A DNA stretch of 64,000 nucleotides from Xanthobacter oligotrophicus. GTDB lineage: Bacteria > Pseudomonadota > Alphaproteobacteria > Rhizobiales > Xanthobacteraceae. The position numbers and the translations under genes are program-made. Shown piece by piece: positions 55,688 to 64,000 of this stretch. The first letter of the stretch is position 1; every line of letters begins with the position of its first letter. Location of the stretch: assembly GCF_008364685.1 (NCBI RefSeq), contig NZ_VTTL01000003.1, forward strand, positions 310,001 through 374,000. Reading direction: 5' to 3'. A model generated the notes under the pieces. It was given only the letters and a program-made list of their open reading frames with translations. It did no database searches and was not told where the DNA came from.

Positions 55688-56518
55688 TCAGAAATCCCCG
55701 AGGCCGAGCACGTCGGCCATGGAATAGAGGCCCGGCTCGCGGCCCTTCAGCCAGCGCGCCGCCGTCAGCGCGCCGCGGGCGAAGATCATGCGGTCCTCGG
55801 CCTTGTGCACCAGCTCGATGCGCTCGGCCTGGCCGGCGAAGATCACCATATGCTCGCCCACCACCGAGCCGCCGCGCAGGCTGGCAAAGCCGATGGCGCC
55901 GGGCTTGCGCGCGCCGGTGACGCCGTCGCGGCCGCGCTCGGAGCACTCGTCGAGATGGCGCCCGCGGCCCTGGGCTGCGGCCTCGCCCAGAAGCAGCGCC
56001 GTGCCGGAGGGCGCATCCACCTTCTTGTTGTGGTGCATCTCCACGATCTCGATGTCGAAGCTGTCGTCCAGCGTCGCCGCCACCCGGCGGGTGAGGGCGG
56101 CCAGCAGGTTGACCCCGAGGCTCATGTTGCCGGACTTCATGATGGGCGTGCGACGGGCGGCGGCGGCGATGGCGGCATTGTCCTCGTTGGAGAAGCCGGT
56201 GGTGCCGATGACATGGGCGATGCCCGCCCCAGCCAACGTCTCCGCCAGCCGCACCGAGGCGGAGGGGGTGGAGAAATCCACCACCACGTCGGCGCCGTTG
56301 AGGGTCGGGGCCGCGTCGCTTTCCACTGTCACGCCGTTGGGCGTCAGGCCGCTCATGGCCCCGGCATCCTCGCCGAGAAAGGACGAGCCGGAATATTCCA
56401 GCGCGCCCACCAGCACCAGGCTCTCGCTTTCCGAGATGGCCTTGATGAGGGCGCGGCCCATGCGGCCGCCGGCTCCGGAGATGACGATGCGCAGCTGAGG
56501 CACGGTTGGGTGAGACAC
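55688..56518 (-). CDS. dapB: 4-hydroxy-tetrahydrodipicolinate reductase
   Basis: 276 residues. The nucleotide-binding motif VISGAGGRMGRALI is near the N-terminus, GTTGFS is the Rossmann turn, and EMHHNKKVDAPSGTA is the DapB signature with the catalytic His-His and Lys. It reduces the DapA product in the lysine/meso-diaminopimelate pathway, feeding peptidoglycan. The start is the GTG at 56518, 15 nt before another GTG; the ribosome site is weak. It lies in a minus-strand run with the DUF1330 gene and pyrF. Confidence 0.94.
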   Translation of the reverse strand: MSHPTVPQLRIVISGAGGRMGRALIKAISESESLVLVGALEYSGSSFLGEDAGAMSGLTPNGVTVESDAAPTLNGADVVVDFSTPSASVRLAETLAGAGIAHVIGTTGFSNEDNAAIAAAARRTPIMKSGNMSLGVNLLAALTRRVAATLDDSFDIEIVEMHHNKKVDAPSGTALLLGEAAAQGRGRHLDECSERGRDGVTGARKPGAIGFASLRGGSVVGEHMVIFAGQAERIELVHKAEDRMIFARGALTAARWLKGREPGLYSMADVLGLGDF

Positions 56519-56630
56519 GGTTCTTCTGGTCCTTCGCGTGGCCGGGCGGCGCTTCACGGCGCGCCGGCAAAGACGGTGGCACGGCCCTGCGGGCATTGCC
56601 TTGGCGAGAACGGCCCCATGGGCCGGCCCG

Positions 56631-57275
56631 TCAGGAGGGGGGCGCCTCGCGCCCGGTATAGCCGGAGATGAGGACAAGGTCTGCCACCGACGCCGACTGG
56701 CGGATGGCGCGTGCCCGCTGGTAGCCGGGCGAGAAATAGCAGGCTCGCGCCGTCTCCACGTCGCGGTACGCGATCACCACATAGCGCTGGCGTCCGAGGC
56801 CATCCAGTAGCTGATGCCGGCCGCCACGCACCAGGAACCAGGCACCGTATTCGGCGAACGGCTCCGCAGTGGCCGCCACATAGTCCTTGTAGCGCTCGGG
56901 ATCGGTGATATCGACCTTGGCCATCCAGTAGCCGCGGGGCTTGTCCGGCGTGCCCTCGGGCGGGGGCGCCGCCGAGGGCTGGGGGCCGTCATGGCCCTCC
57001 ACCGCCGCGAGGTCGGCGATGGCGGTGGCCCGCCGCATGGTCCTCACCGGCTGGTAGTCGGGGGCCTCGTAGGTGGAGACCGCCACCTCGAAGGAGGGCA
57101 GCTCCACCAGCACGTTGCGGTGGCGCTTGATGCCCTCCAGATGCTCGAAATCGCCGCCGCGCACGATGAAGCGCAGGTCGTGCTCCGCCGCGTAGCGGGC
57201 GTTGGCTTCCCGGTAGGTGATGTAGTCCACCGGGTTGACCACGTCGAGATTGAGGAACCAGTAGCCCTTCGCCAT
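56631..57275 (-). CDS. Tandem DUF1330-domain protein
   Basis: 214 residues made of two related halves. Residues 1-97 (KGYWFLNLDVVNPVDYITY, then FIVRGGDFEHLEG) and 112-212 (RGYWMAKVDITDPERYKDYV, then FLVRGGRHQLLDG) are both DUF1330-type ferredoxin-like ALFxB domains, joined by a Pro-rich linker. DUF1330 proteins are usually single-domain dimers of unknown function, so this looks like an internal duplication that fuses the dimer. GGAG about 6 nt upstream supports the ATG at 57275. It lies 29 bp after pyrF on the same strand. Confidence 0.85.
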   Translation of the reverse strand: MAKGYWFLNLDVVNPVDYITYREANARYAAEHDLRFIVRGGDFEHLEGIKRHRNVLVELPSFEVAVSTYEAPDYQPVRTMRRATAIADLAAVEGHDGPQPSAAPPPEGTPDKPRGYWMAKVDITDPERYKDYVAATAEPFAEYGAWFLVRGGRHQLLDGLGRQRYVVIAYRDVETARACYFSPGYQRARAIRQSASVADLVLISGYTGREAPPS

Positions 57276-57304
57276 CGCCCCCTCCATTGCCCCGTTCCCG
57301 GCCG

Positions 57305-58009
57305 TCAGGCCCCCGCCAGTTCCGCGAGGATGGCCTCGGCCGCCGCCACCGGATCCTGCGCCGCCGTCACCGGCCGGCCCACCACGATGCGGTCGGCGCC
57401 GGCGGCGATGGCTTCGGCCGGGGTGGCGAAGCGCTTCTGGTCGCCCACCTCCGCCCCCTTGGGCCGCACCCCGGGTGTCACCACCCGGCGGTCCGGCCCG
57501 AGGATGGCGCGCACCATGGCCGCGTCGGTGGGCGCGCAGATGACCCCGGCGATCCCCGCCTCCAGAGCCTGCCCGGCGCGCAGGCGGACCGTATCGGTGA
57601 CGCCCATGTGGTAGCCGGCAGTGGCAAGGTCCGCGTCGTCATAGGAGGTGAGCACCGTCACCCCCAGCACCTCAAGCGGGCTGCCCTTGGCCCCCCGCGC
57701 CGCCGCCGCCATGGTCTGGGGATAGGCATGGACGGTGAGGATGTGCACCCCCCGCTCCGCCGCCGCGGCGGTCGCCCGTTCCACCGTGTTGCCGATGTCG
57801 TGCAGCTTGAGGTCGAGAAACACCTTCTTGCCGGCGCCTATGAGGTCGGCGGCAAGGTCCAGCCCCCCCGCGATGGAGAGCTCGAGGCCGATCTTGTAGA
57901 AGGTCACCACGTCGCCGAGCTGCCAGACCAGGGCCTCGGCCGCGCTCACGTTGGGATAGTCGAGCGCCACGATCATGCGGTCGCGGACTTTCGCATCGAC
58001 AAGGCTCAT
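57305..58009 (-). CDS. pyrF: Orotidine 5'-phosphate decarboxylase
   Basis: 234 residues. The catalytic block [17 protein letters not shown] (Asp-Lys-Asp) is intact; MIVALDYPN begins the barrel, and [17 protein letters not shown] with [14 protein letters not shown] form the phosphate-binding end. It makes UMP in pyrimidine synthesis. The ATG at 58009 overlaps the stop of the upstream histidine-phosphatase gene (ATGA), and GAGGAGG lies just before it, so the two are translationally coupled. Confidence 0.95.
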   Translation of the reverse strand: MSLVDAKVRDRMIVALDYPNVSAAEALVWQLGDVVTFYKIGLELSIAGGLDLAADLIGAGKKVFLDLKLHDIGNTVERATAAAAERGVHILTVHAYPQTMAAAARGAKGSPLEVLGVTVLTSYDDADLATAGYHMGVTDTVRLRAGQALEAGIAGVICAPTDAAMVRAILGPDRRVVTPGVRPKGAEVGDQKRFATPAEAIAAGADRIVVGRPVTAAQDPVAAAEAILAELAGA

Positions 58010-58770
58010 GGGCCCTCCTCCGGTGCGCACGCGAGCGCTGCGCCCTGTTCCCGCGCGCCGGCTGGCGCTGTGCTGTCTTCACGGGCACCAGCCTGGGCTG
58101 GGCCGTCTTGTCGGGCGCCGGCCTGTGCCGCGCCCTCTTCCCCGGCGCAGGCGTGCCCTGCGTCCTCTTCCCGAGAGCAGGCCATGCCTGCCCTCTCTTC
58201 CATCGTGTGCCAGCGGTCCGGGCGCGCTCCCGCTCCGGCGCGGAACCAGCAGCCGCCGCCCACCGGCGGCTGGTCATGGATGCGGGAGATGGGGTAGCCC
58301 GCCAGATGGCACAGAAGCAAGGTGCCGACCCCGCCATGGCCCACAAACAGAACTGGAACCTGTCGATGGTCTTGAAGTTCGGCGAGGGTTCGGGTGACGG
58401 CGGCGACGATTCGCGTCTGCGCGTCCTGCGCCCGCTCCCAGCCTCGCACACTCTCCTCCGGGCGGGCGAAGAAGGCGTCGGCCATCTGCTGGAATTCAAC
58501 TTCCGGCAGGTAACCTGTTGCGGAACGGTCGTTTTCCTCCATCCCCCGAGCCACCTCGACGGCAAGGCCAAGGGCCTCGGCGAGGAGCGCGGCGGTCTCC
58601 TGCGCCTTCACCTCGGTGGAGGAAACGATTCGCCGGTAGGGGGAGAGATCCGCGCATGCGGCAAAGGCGCGCGCGCGCGCCCGCCCGACCTCAGACAGGC
58701 CCCAGCGGGGCACCGGCACGGCCGGGTCCACCGCGACCTGAGGGTGGGTTAAATAAAGGAAATCCGTCAC
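58006..58770 (-). CDS. Histidine-phosphatase superfamily protein with decapeptide-repeat tail
   Basis: 254 residues. Residues 1-185 form a phosphoglycerate-mutase-like domain. The usual N-terminal RHG is THP in LYLTHPQV, the second His is in [11 protein letters not shown], and the Glu region is [11 protein letters not shown]. The Arg loss makes catalysis by the standard mechanism doubtful, although some alphaproteobacterial members share THP. Residues 193-252 are six tandem decapeptides (types [30 protein letters not shown]), an Ala/Gly/Glu-rich tail that looks added. The GTG start at 58770 has a weak ribosome site. Coupled to pyrF by ATGA. Confidence 0.8.
   Translation of the reverse strand: MTDFLYLTHPQVAVDPAVPVPRWGLSEVGRARARAFAACADLSPYRRIVSSTEVKAQETAALLAEALGLAVEVARGMEENDRSATGYLPEVEFQQMADAFFARPEESVRGWERAQDAQTRIVAAVTRTLAELQDHRQVPVLFVGHGGVGTLLLCHLAGYPISRIHDQPPVGGGCWFRAGAGARPDRWHTMEERAGMACSREEDAGHACAGEEGAAQAGARQDGPAQAGAREDSTAPAGAREQGAALACAPEEGP
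58015..58194 (-). repeat. Six tandem 30-bp units in the 3' end of the phosphatase gene
   Basis: In-frame degenerate repeats encode the decapeptides described for the phosphatase tail. The units keep the pattern xAxxA(G/C)Axx(E/D/Q). They end 5 bp before the stop codon. Confidence 0.8.
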
Positions 58771-58829
58771 TTAAGGGCCCCGGCGGTGTGGCCGTCCGGG
58801 CGCCGGGCGGCGCCGGCGGCACGGAAACC

Positions 58830-59447
58830 TCAGGGCCGGCGATAGGCCCAGACACGGGCGGGGGGAATATTTCTCCACACCCGCGGCGAACGCTCGCCCT
58901 CGATGGCGCCCGGCACCAGCGGCACCGGCGTCACCACCGCATAAGTGAACTGCACGAACGGCGAGCCGGGGGTGGACATGTCGAACGCCTCGTTCACCAT
59001 GCGGTGCCGCTCGCTCTCCGGCATGGTGAAGAGCGGCAGCGACGAGATGGTGCCCACCGCCTTGCCGGGCAGGCGGCCCGTCAGCGTCTTGGCGAGGGTG
59101 TAGGCCTCGCCGTTGATCACCGTGGCGCCGGGATAGCGCAGGCGCAGCAGCGCGCAAAATTCCGGGTTGTACTCGATGAGGAACAGGCGCTCCGGCGCGA
59201 AACCGCGCTGGATCAAGGCCTTGGTCACCGGACCCGTGCCGGGTCCAAGCTCGATGACCGGACCGTCCTGCTTCGGGTCGAGATAGCTCGCCATCATCTT
59301 GGCCAGAGCCGGGCTGGACGGCGCCACGGCGCCGGTCTTGAGCGGATTCTGGAACCACGACTGCAGAAAGCGAACCTCGTCCTTGAGATTCGGCTTCGGA
59401 AGCAAGGGCTTGTGAAGCGGCCGGCGCTGGTCGTGGGAGTGAAGCAT
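58830..59447 (-). CDS. pmtA: Phosphatidylethanolamine N-methyltransferase (PmtA-like)
   Basis: 205 residues, class I SAM methyltransferase of the rhizobial PmtA/rRNA-dimethylase-like group. Motif I is VIELGPGTGPVTKALI, followed by ERLFLIEYNPEFCALL and the ISSLPLFTMPESER region. The N-terminal FLQSWFQNPLKTGAVAPSSP is typical of PmtA. It would methylate phosphatidylethanolamine toward phosphatidylcholine at the inner membrane. GAGGT 8 nt upstream selects the ATG at 59447. Confidence 0.87.
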   Translation of the reverse strand: MLHSHDQRRPLHKPLLPKPNLKDEVRFLQSWFQNPLKTGAVAPSSPALAKMMASYLDPKQDGPVIELGPGTGPVTKALIQRGFAPERLFLIEYNPEFCALLRLRYPGATVINGEAYTLAKTLTGRLPGKAVGTISSLPLFTMPESERHRMVNEAFDMSTPGSPFVQFTYAVVTPVPLVPGAIEGERSPRVWRNIPPARVWAYRRP

Positions 59448-59602
59448 CAACGGCACCTCGGGCGCCCGAGAAGAAACGGATATCAGGCGCTTAGACGGGA
59501 AAGCAGGCGGGGTCAAGGTTCGTGCCACTCGGCCAGGGGACGCGTCGTCCGATCGGCTTCAGATGCCAACCGATGGGACAGGGCGTTCCCCGCCCCGGGT
59601 TT

Positions 59603-60247
59603 TCAGCGACGGATTGACCGCCCAGGCGAGTTTGGCCCGGTCGGATCCGGCTCCAGCACCCCGTTGAGGAGGGCGTCGAGGGCGGTGGCGAGAAGGTCCT
59701 CTTCCGATGGCGAAAGAAAGGCAGAGCAGGTGAGTTTCAGGCTCGCCGTCCCATGGACCAGGATCCAGAAGGTGAGCGCGAGCGCGGCCGGATCCTGCCC
59801 CGGCTTGAGCCGGCCTGCCCTGTGGAGGTCCTCGAAGGCGCCGGCGAGCAGTTGAAATGCCGCAGGCCCCGCCTCGTCCTTGCCGCCAAGGGCGCTGGCG
59901 GCGAAGTCCGGCTCCATGAAGATCAGGCGGTAGGTCTCGGGATCCCTCCGGGCAAAAGCGGCATAGGCCAACGCCAGCGCCCCGAGGCGCGCCACCGGGT
60001 CCGGAACCACCGCAGCCTCGGTCAACGCAGCGAGCAGGCTGCGCATGCCGCCCTCCCCGAGCGCCCGGGCGATGGCGTCCCGATTCGCGAAATGGAGATA
60101 GAGGGCGGCGGCCGAATAGCCTGCCGCTTCGGCGATGCGGCGCATGGTGAGGGCCTCGAAGCCGTGTTCCAGCACGATGCGCCGCGCCTCGTCGAGGATA
60201 CGGGCGCGGGCGTCTTCCTTGCGGCGGGCACGGGGGGCGGACGGCAA
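59603..60247 (-). CDS. TetR-family transcriptional regulator
   Basis: About 214 residues. The HTH is ARILDEARRIVLEHGFEALT with MRRIAEAAGYSAAALYLHF as recognition helix, and a C-terminal ligand-binding domain follows. It is divergent from the epimerase gene with three 13-bp palindromes between them, so it probably represses that gene and itself. I prefer the TTG at 60247 as start: GGAGA lies 7 nt upstream, whereas the ATG at 60295 sits inside an operator without a ribosome site. With the ATG it would have 16 more residues. Confidence 0.88.
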   Translation of the reverse strand: MPSAPRARRKEDARARILDEARRIVLEHGFEALTMRRIAEAAGYSAAALYLHFANRDAIARALGEGGMRSLLAALTEAAVVPDPVARLGALALAYAAFARRDPETYRLIFMEPDFAASALGGKDEAGPAAFQLLAGAFEDLHRAGRLKPGQDPAALALTFWILVHGTASLKLTCSAFLSPSEEDLLATALDALLNGVLEPDPTGPNSPGRSIRR

Positions 60248-60263
60248 ACCATCGTCTCCGGGA

Positions 60264-60291
60264 TTGACATGAACAACGTTCAGTTTATGAA
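60264..60291 (+). promoter_or_regulatory. Promoter of the epimerase gene
   Basis: TTGACA (60264-60269) and TATGAA (60286-60291) are 16 bp apart. The first operator lies between them and the second overlaps the -10, as expected for TetR-type repression. Confidence 0.65.
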
Positions 60292-60314
60292 CCATGTTCA
60301 GTGAACACTGTTCA
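60270..60314. promoter_or_regulatory. Three TGAAC-N3-GTTCA operators
   Basis: Perfect 13-bp palindromes at 60270-60282 (spacer AAC), 60288-60300 (CAT) and 60302-60314 (ACT). They cover the promoter region of the epimerase gene and the 5' side of the tetR gene. Start-to-start spacings are 18 and 14 bp. Confidence 0.85.
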
Positions 60315-60325
60315 GGAACACTCTA

Positions 60326-61360
60326 ATGCCCGTCGCCATCGCCTCGCAAGCCTCGCCCCGCATCGGTCTCGTCGGCGCCACCGGATCCGTCGGCGCCAGC
60401 ATCGCCGCGGCGCTCACCGACGCCGGCACTCCCTTTGCCGCCATCGGTCGCTCGCTCACGGGCCTGACCCGCGCCTTCACCTCCCGGCCCGAAGCCGAGC
60501 TGAGCACCATCACTCCCGAGCTGCGCACCTGGAACCCGGACGATCCCGCCACCATCCGGGGCGCGTTCCGGGGCCTTGAAACCCTCGTCTACATGGTGGG
60601 CGTGCCTTACGACGCCTTCCATCTCCACCCCCAGCTCATGGCGCGTACTGTCGAGGCTGCGGCGGCGGAGGGGGTATCGCGCCTGCTGCTCATCGGCACC
60701 GCCTATCCCTTCGGGCGGCCGCAGGCCGCGTTGGTGGACGAGACCCACCCGCGCACGCCGCATACGTTCAAGGGCCAGATGCGCAAGGCGCAGGAAGACG
60801 TGCTGATGGAGGCGGACGCGGCGGGCCTCATCCGCGCCACCATCCTGCGCCTGCCGGATTTCTATGGGCCTGGCGTGGAGCGCAGCTTCCTCTCCGACAT
60901 CTTCGCCGCCGCGGCGGAGGGCCGGCGGGCGAAAGTGATCGGCCCCATCGACGGGCCGCACCAGTTCGTCTTCGTGCCGGACGTGGGGCCGGTGGTGCGC
61001 ACCTTGCTTGCCACCGACGCCGCCTTCGGCCGCACCTTCAACCTGGGCGGCGCCGGCACCATCAGCGTACGGGAGGTGGCGGAGCGCGCCTTCGCCCTGG
61101 CCAATGCCAGACCGCGCCTGATGGTGGCGAACAAGACCATGCTGCGCCTTGCGGGCCTGTTCGACCCGGTGATGCGCGAACTGGTGGAGATGAATTATCT
61201 GATGACCACGCCGGTCATCATGGACGACACAGCCCTGCAAGGCCTCACCGGCCCCCTCATCGGCCCCATGGCGAAGACATCCTATGCCGACGGCATCGCC
61301 CGAACCATGGCGGCAGCGACTGCGGCAGCACGTGCGTCGCGGTCCCGGCAGGCCGCGTGA
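60326..61360 (+). CDS. NAD(P)-dependent epimerase/dehydratase family protein
   Basis: 344 residues, extended SDR/NmrA-like Rossmann protein. The nucleotide motif GLVGATGSVGASIAAAL is at residues 13-29. The canonical YxxxK is not evident; the corresponding region reads HTFKGQMRKAQEDVL, where Lys remains but Tyr is missing, so it may be an atypical or non-catalytic SDR. TFNLGGAGTISVREVAERAF is a typical late motif of epimerases. The substrate is unknown. AGGA about 8 nt upstream supports the ATG at 60326. Expression should be controlled by the adjacent TetR protein. Confidence 0.85.
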   Translation: MPVAIASQASPRIGLVGATGSVGASIAAALTDAGTPFAAIGRSLTGLTRAFTSRPEAELSTITPELRTWNPDDPATIRGAFRGLETLVYMVGVPYDAFHLHPQLMARTVEAAAAEGVSRLLLIGTAYPFGRPQAALVDETHPRTPHTFKGQMRKAQEDVLMEADAAGLIRATILRLPDFYGPGVERSFLSDIFAAAAEGRRAKVIGPIDGPHQFVFVPDVGPVVRTLLATDAAFGRTFNLGGAGTISVREVAERAFALANARPRLMVANKTMLRLAGLFDPVMRELVEMNYLMTTPVIMDDTALQGLTGPLIGPMAKTSYADGIARTMAAATAAARASRSRQAA

Positions 61361-61394
61361 AGGCAGTCCCGCCGGTCAGTTGCGGGGAGGCCCC

Positions 61395-62534
61395 TCAGGC
61401 CCCCTCGCCGGCGGCGCCCTGGAAGAATTCCTTCACCTTGGCGAAGAAGCCGGTGGATTCGGGATGGGTCTCGCCGGAGCATTCCTTGTCGAACTCGGCG
61501 AGCAATTCCTTCTGCCGCTTGGTGAGCTTCTGCGGCGTCTCCACCACCACCTGCACATACATGTCGCCGTGGTTGCGCGCGCGCATGATGGGCATGCCCT
61601 TGCCGGAGAGGCGGAAGCGCTTCTGCGACTGGGTGCCCTCGGGGATTTTCACCTTGCTCTTGTCGCCGTCGATGGTGGGCACCTCCACCGCGCCGCCCAG
61701 TGCCGCCGTCACCATGGAGATCGGCACCCGGCAGTAGAGGTCCGCACCCTCGCGCTGGAAGAAGGTGTGGGGCTCGATGGAGAGGAAGATATAGAGGTCG
61801 CCCGCCGCGCCGCCGCGCACCCCGGCTTCGCCCTCGCCGCCGAGACGGATACGGGTGCCGTCCTCGACACCGGCGGGGATCTGCACCGAGAGGGTCCGCT
61901 CGCGCGTCACCCGTCCGGCGCCGCCGCAGTCGCCGCAGGGGTCCTCGATGACACTGCCGCGGCCCTGGCAGTTCGGGCAGGTGCGCTCCAGGGTGAAGAA
62001 GCCCTGGGCGTGGCGGATCTTGCCGGCGCCGCCGCACATGCGGCACGCCTTGGGCTGGGTGCCGGGCTTGGCGCCGGTGCCCGAGCAGGTCTCGCACGAC
62101 ACCGAGGTGGGGATCTTGATCTGCGCGGTCTTGCCGGAGAAGGCCTCCTCCAGCGTGATTTCCATGTTGTAGCGCAGGTCCGCCCCGCGGCCGCGCTGCT
62201 GGCCACCGCCCCGGCCCCGGTTCATGGCGCCGCCGAACAAATCGTCGAAGATGTCGGCGAAGGAGGACGCGAAATCATTGCCGAAGCCGGGACCACCGCC
62301 GCCGCCATTCTCGAAGGCGGCATGGCCGAAGCGGTCATAGGCGGCGCGCTTCTGGGGGTCCTTCAAGACCTCGTAGGCCTCGTTGACCTCCTTGAACATA
62401 ACCTCGGCTTCCGGATTGCCGTGGTTGCGGTCCGGATGCCACTTCATGGCGAGCTTGCGGTAGGTGGCCTTCAGCACCGTCTCGTCGGCGCCGCGGTCGC
62501 AGCCGAGGGTTTCGTAATAGTCGCGCTTGGCCAT
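61395..62534 (-). CDS. dnaJ: Chaperone protein DnaJ
   Basis: 379 residues. J domain at 1-70 ([23 protein letters not shown] as [10 protein letters not shown]), Gly/Phe-rich linker (70-120), four zinc-finger CxxCxGxG repeats ([32 protein letters not shown]) at about 150-215, then the C-terminal substrate-binding domain. It is the co-chaperone of DnaK, encoded just upstream on the same strand. The ATG at 62534 is used; a TTG two codons earlier is possible. Confidence 0.96.
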   Translation of the reverse strand: MAKRDYYETLGCDRGADETVLKATYRKLAMKWHPDRNHGNPEAEVMFKEVNEAYEVLKDPQKRAAYDRFGHAAFENGGGGGPGFGNDFASSFADIFDDLFGGAMNRGRGGGQQRGRGADLRYNMEITLEEAFSGKTAQIKIPTSVSCETCSGTGAKPGTQPKACRMCGGAGKIRHAQGFFTLERTCPNCQGRGSVIEDPCGDCGGAGRVTRERTLSVQIPAGVEDGTRIRLGGEGEAGVRGGAAGDLYIFLSIEPHTFFQREGADLYCRVPISMVTAALGGAVEVPTIDGDKSKVKIPEGTQSQKRFRLSGKGMPIMRARNHGDMYVQVVVETPQKLTKRQKELLAEFDKECSGETHPESTGFFAKVKEFFQGAAGEGA

Positions 62535-62619
62535 GCTCAATTTTCACCCGCCGCAATCGACCTGCCCTGCCGTCCCGCCCGAAGGCTTAGCGGACAGTCT
62601 TCAACATTCTGAACAGATC

Positions 62620-62726
62620 GTCACTGCCGGCCTTGGCCGGCGATCCACGCATCGTGGCCGGGAACACGCTTTTGGGCGTGGCTCCGGCGGACCTGCATGG
62701 ATGCCCGGGACAAGCCCGGGCATGAC
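62620..62726. repeat. Repeat family A, core-only copy 4
   Basis: GTCACTGCCGGCCTTGGCCG at the left and GGACAAGCCCGGGCATGAC at the right, with CGATCCACGCATCG and GGATGCCCGGG inside. It is more diverged than the other copies. It lies in the 265-bp gap between dnaK and dnaJ, which holds no gene. Confidence 0.75.
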
Positions 62727-62799
62727 GTTGAAAACCTGATGCACATGCCCTCTTTCAAGAGAGGACTGACGGCGGGCGCGAGCGCCCGCCGGTATTGGA

Positions 62800-64000
<1,201 letters not shown>

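Noticed and set aside
57984-58194. The 30-bp repeats near pyrF as a CRISPR-like array
   Set aside because: The units are contiguous without spacers and in frame with the phosphatase gene, so they are protein-coding tandem repeats.

Overview
The window is about 64 kb of GC-rich DNA. High third-position GC, rhizobial-type housekeeping gene blocks (chorismate mutase-hisC-prephenate dehydrogenase, dnaK-dnaJ, a PmtA-like methyltransferase) and families of short palindromic intergenic repeats point to an alphaproteobacterium of the order Hyphomicrobiales. A Xanthobacteraceae-like genome is my guess from gene content, not a demonstrated fact. I saw no rRNA, tRNA, CRISPR array, integrase or full insertion sequence. 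The gene at the right edge (dnaK) is cut by the window.

Layout, left to right. 0-15.4 kb is mainly metabolic: an aminotransferase, a LprI-like protein, kdgK, rlmN, a VOC protein, a small membrane protein, an aromatic amino-acid block, a DUF1007/NicO metal transporter pair behind a possible cobalamin riboswitch, a fused indolepyruvate ferredoxin oxidoreductase, and galU. 15.9-23.6 kb carries a lytic transglycosylase and then an unusual haem-enzyme group: cytochrome P450, membrane-anchored di-haem cytochrome c, a LuxR-type regulator with a frameshift in its DNA-binding domain, and a divergent animal-type haem peroxidase.

24.1-36.5 kb is the most notable accessory locus. A 3080-residue fully reducing type I polyketide synthase (KS-AT-DH-psiKR-ER-KR-ACP) ends in two condensation-type domains, the first degenerate and the second with an intact HxxxDG motif. 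It is followed directly by a three-gene exporter (membrane-fusion protein, FtsX-type permease, ATPase) resembling DevBCA/MacAB. The arrangement suggests a polyketide or polyketide-lipid that is released by condensation onto an acceptor and then exported. A strongly structured stretch of unknown nature lies about 240 bp upstream.

36.6-49.5 kb holds a low-GC exonuclease beside a MITE-like element, a MarR-controlled HpaBC/cupin/amidase aromatic-type cluster, a second MarR gene behind a coupled small ORF, an intracellular PHB depolymerase, and a sigma-54 activator divergent from an aldehyde dehydrogenase, with a visible enhancer palindrome and a -24/-12 promoter. 49.5-64 kb returns to core functions: pirin, PBP1A, engB, gpmA, dapB, pyrF, PmtA and dnaJ/dnaK. 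A TetR/epimerase pair with three perfect 13-bp operators is inserted between dnaJ and pmtA.

Three interspersed repeat families are visible. A is MITE-like with 19-bp terminal inverted repeats (two full copies and two cores). B is about 106 bp with CTAGAGCG ends and supplies the stop codon of two genes. C is a 24-bp palindrome.
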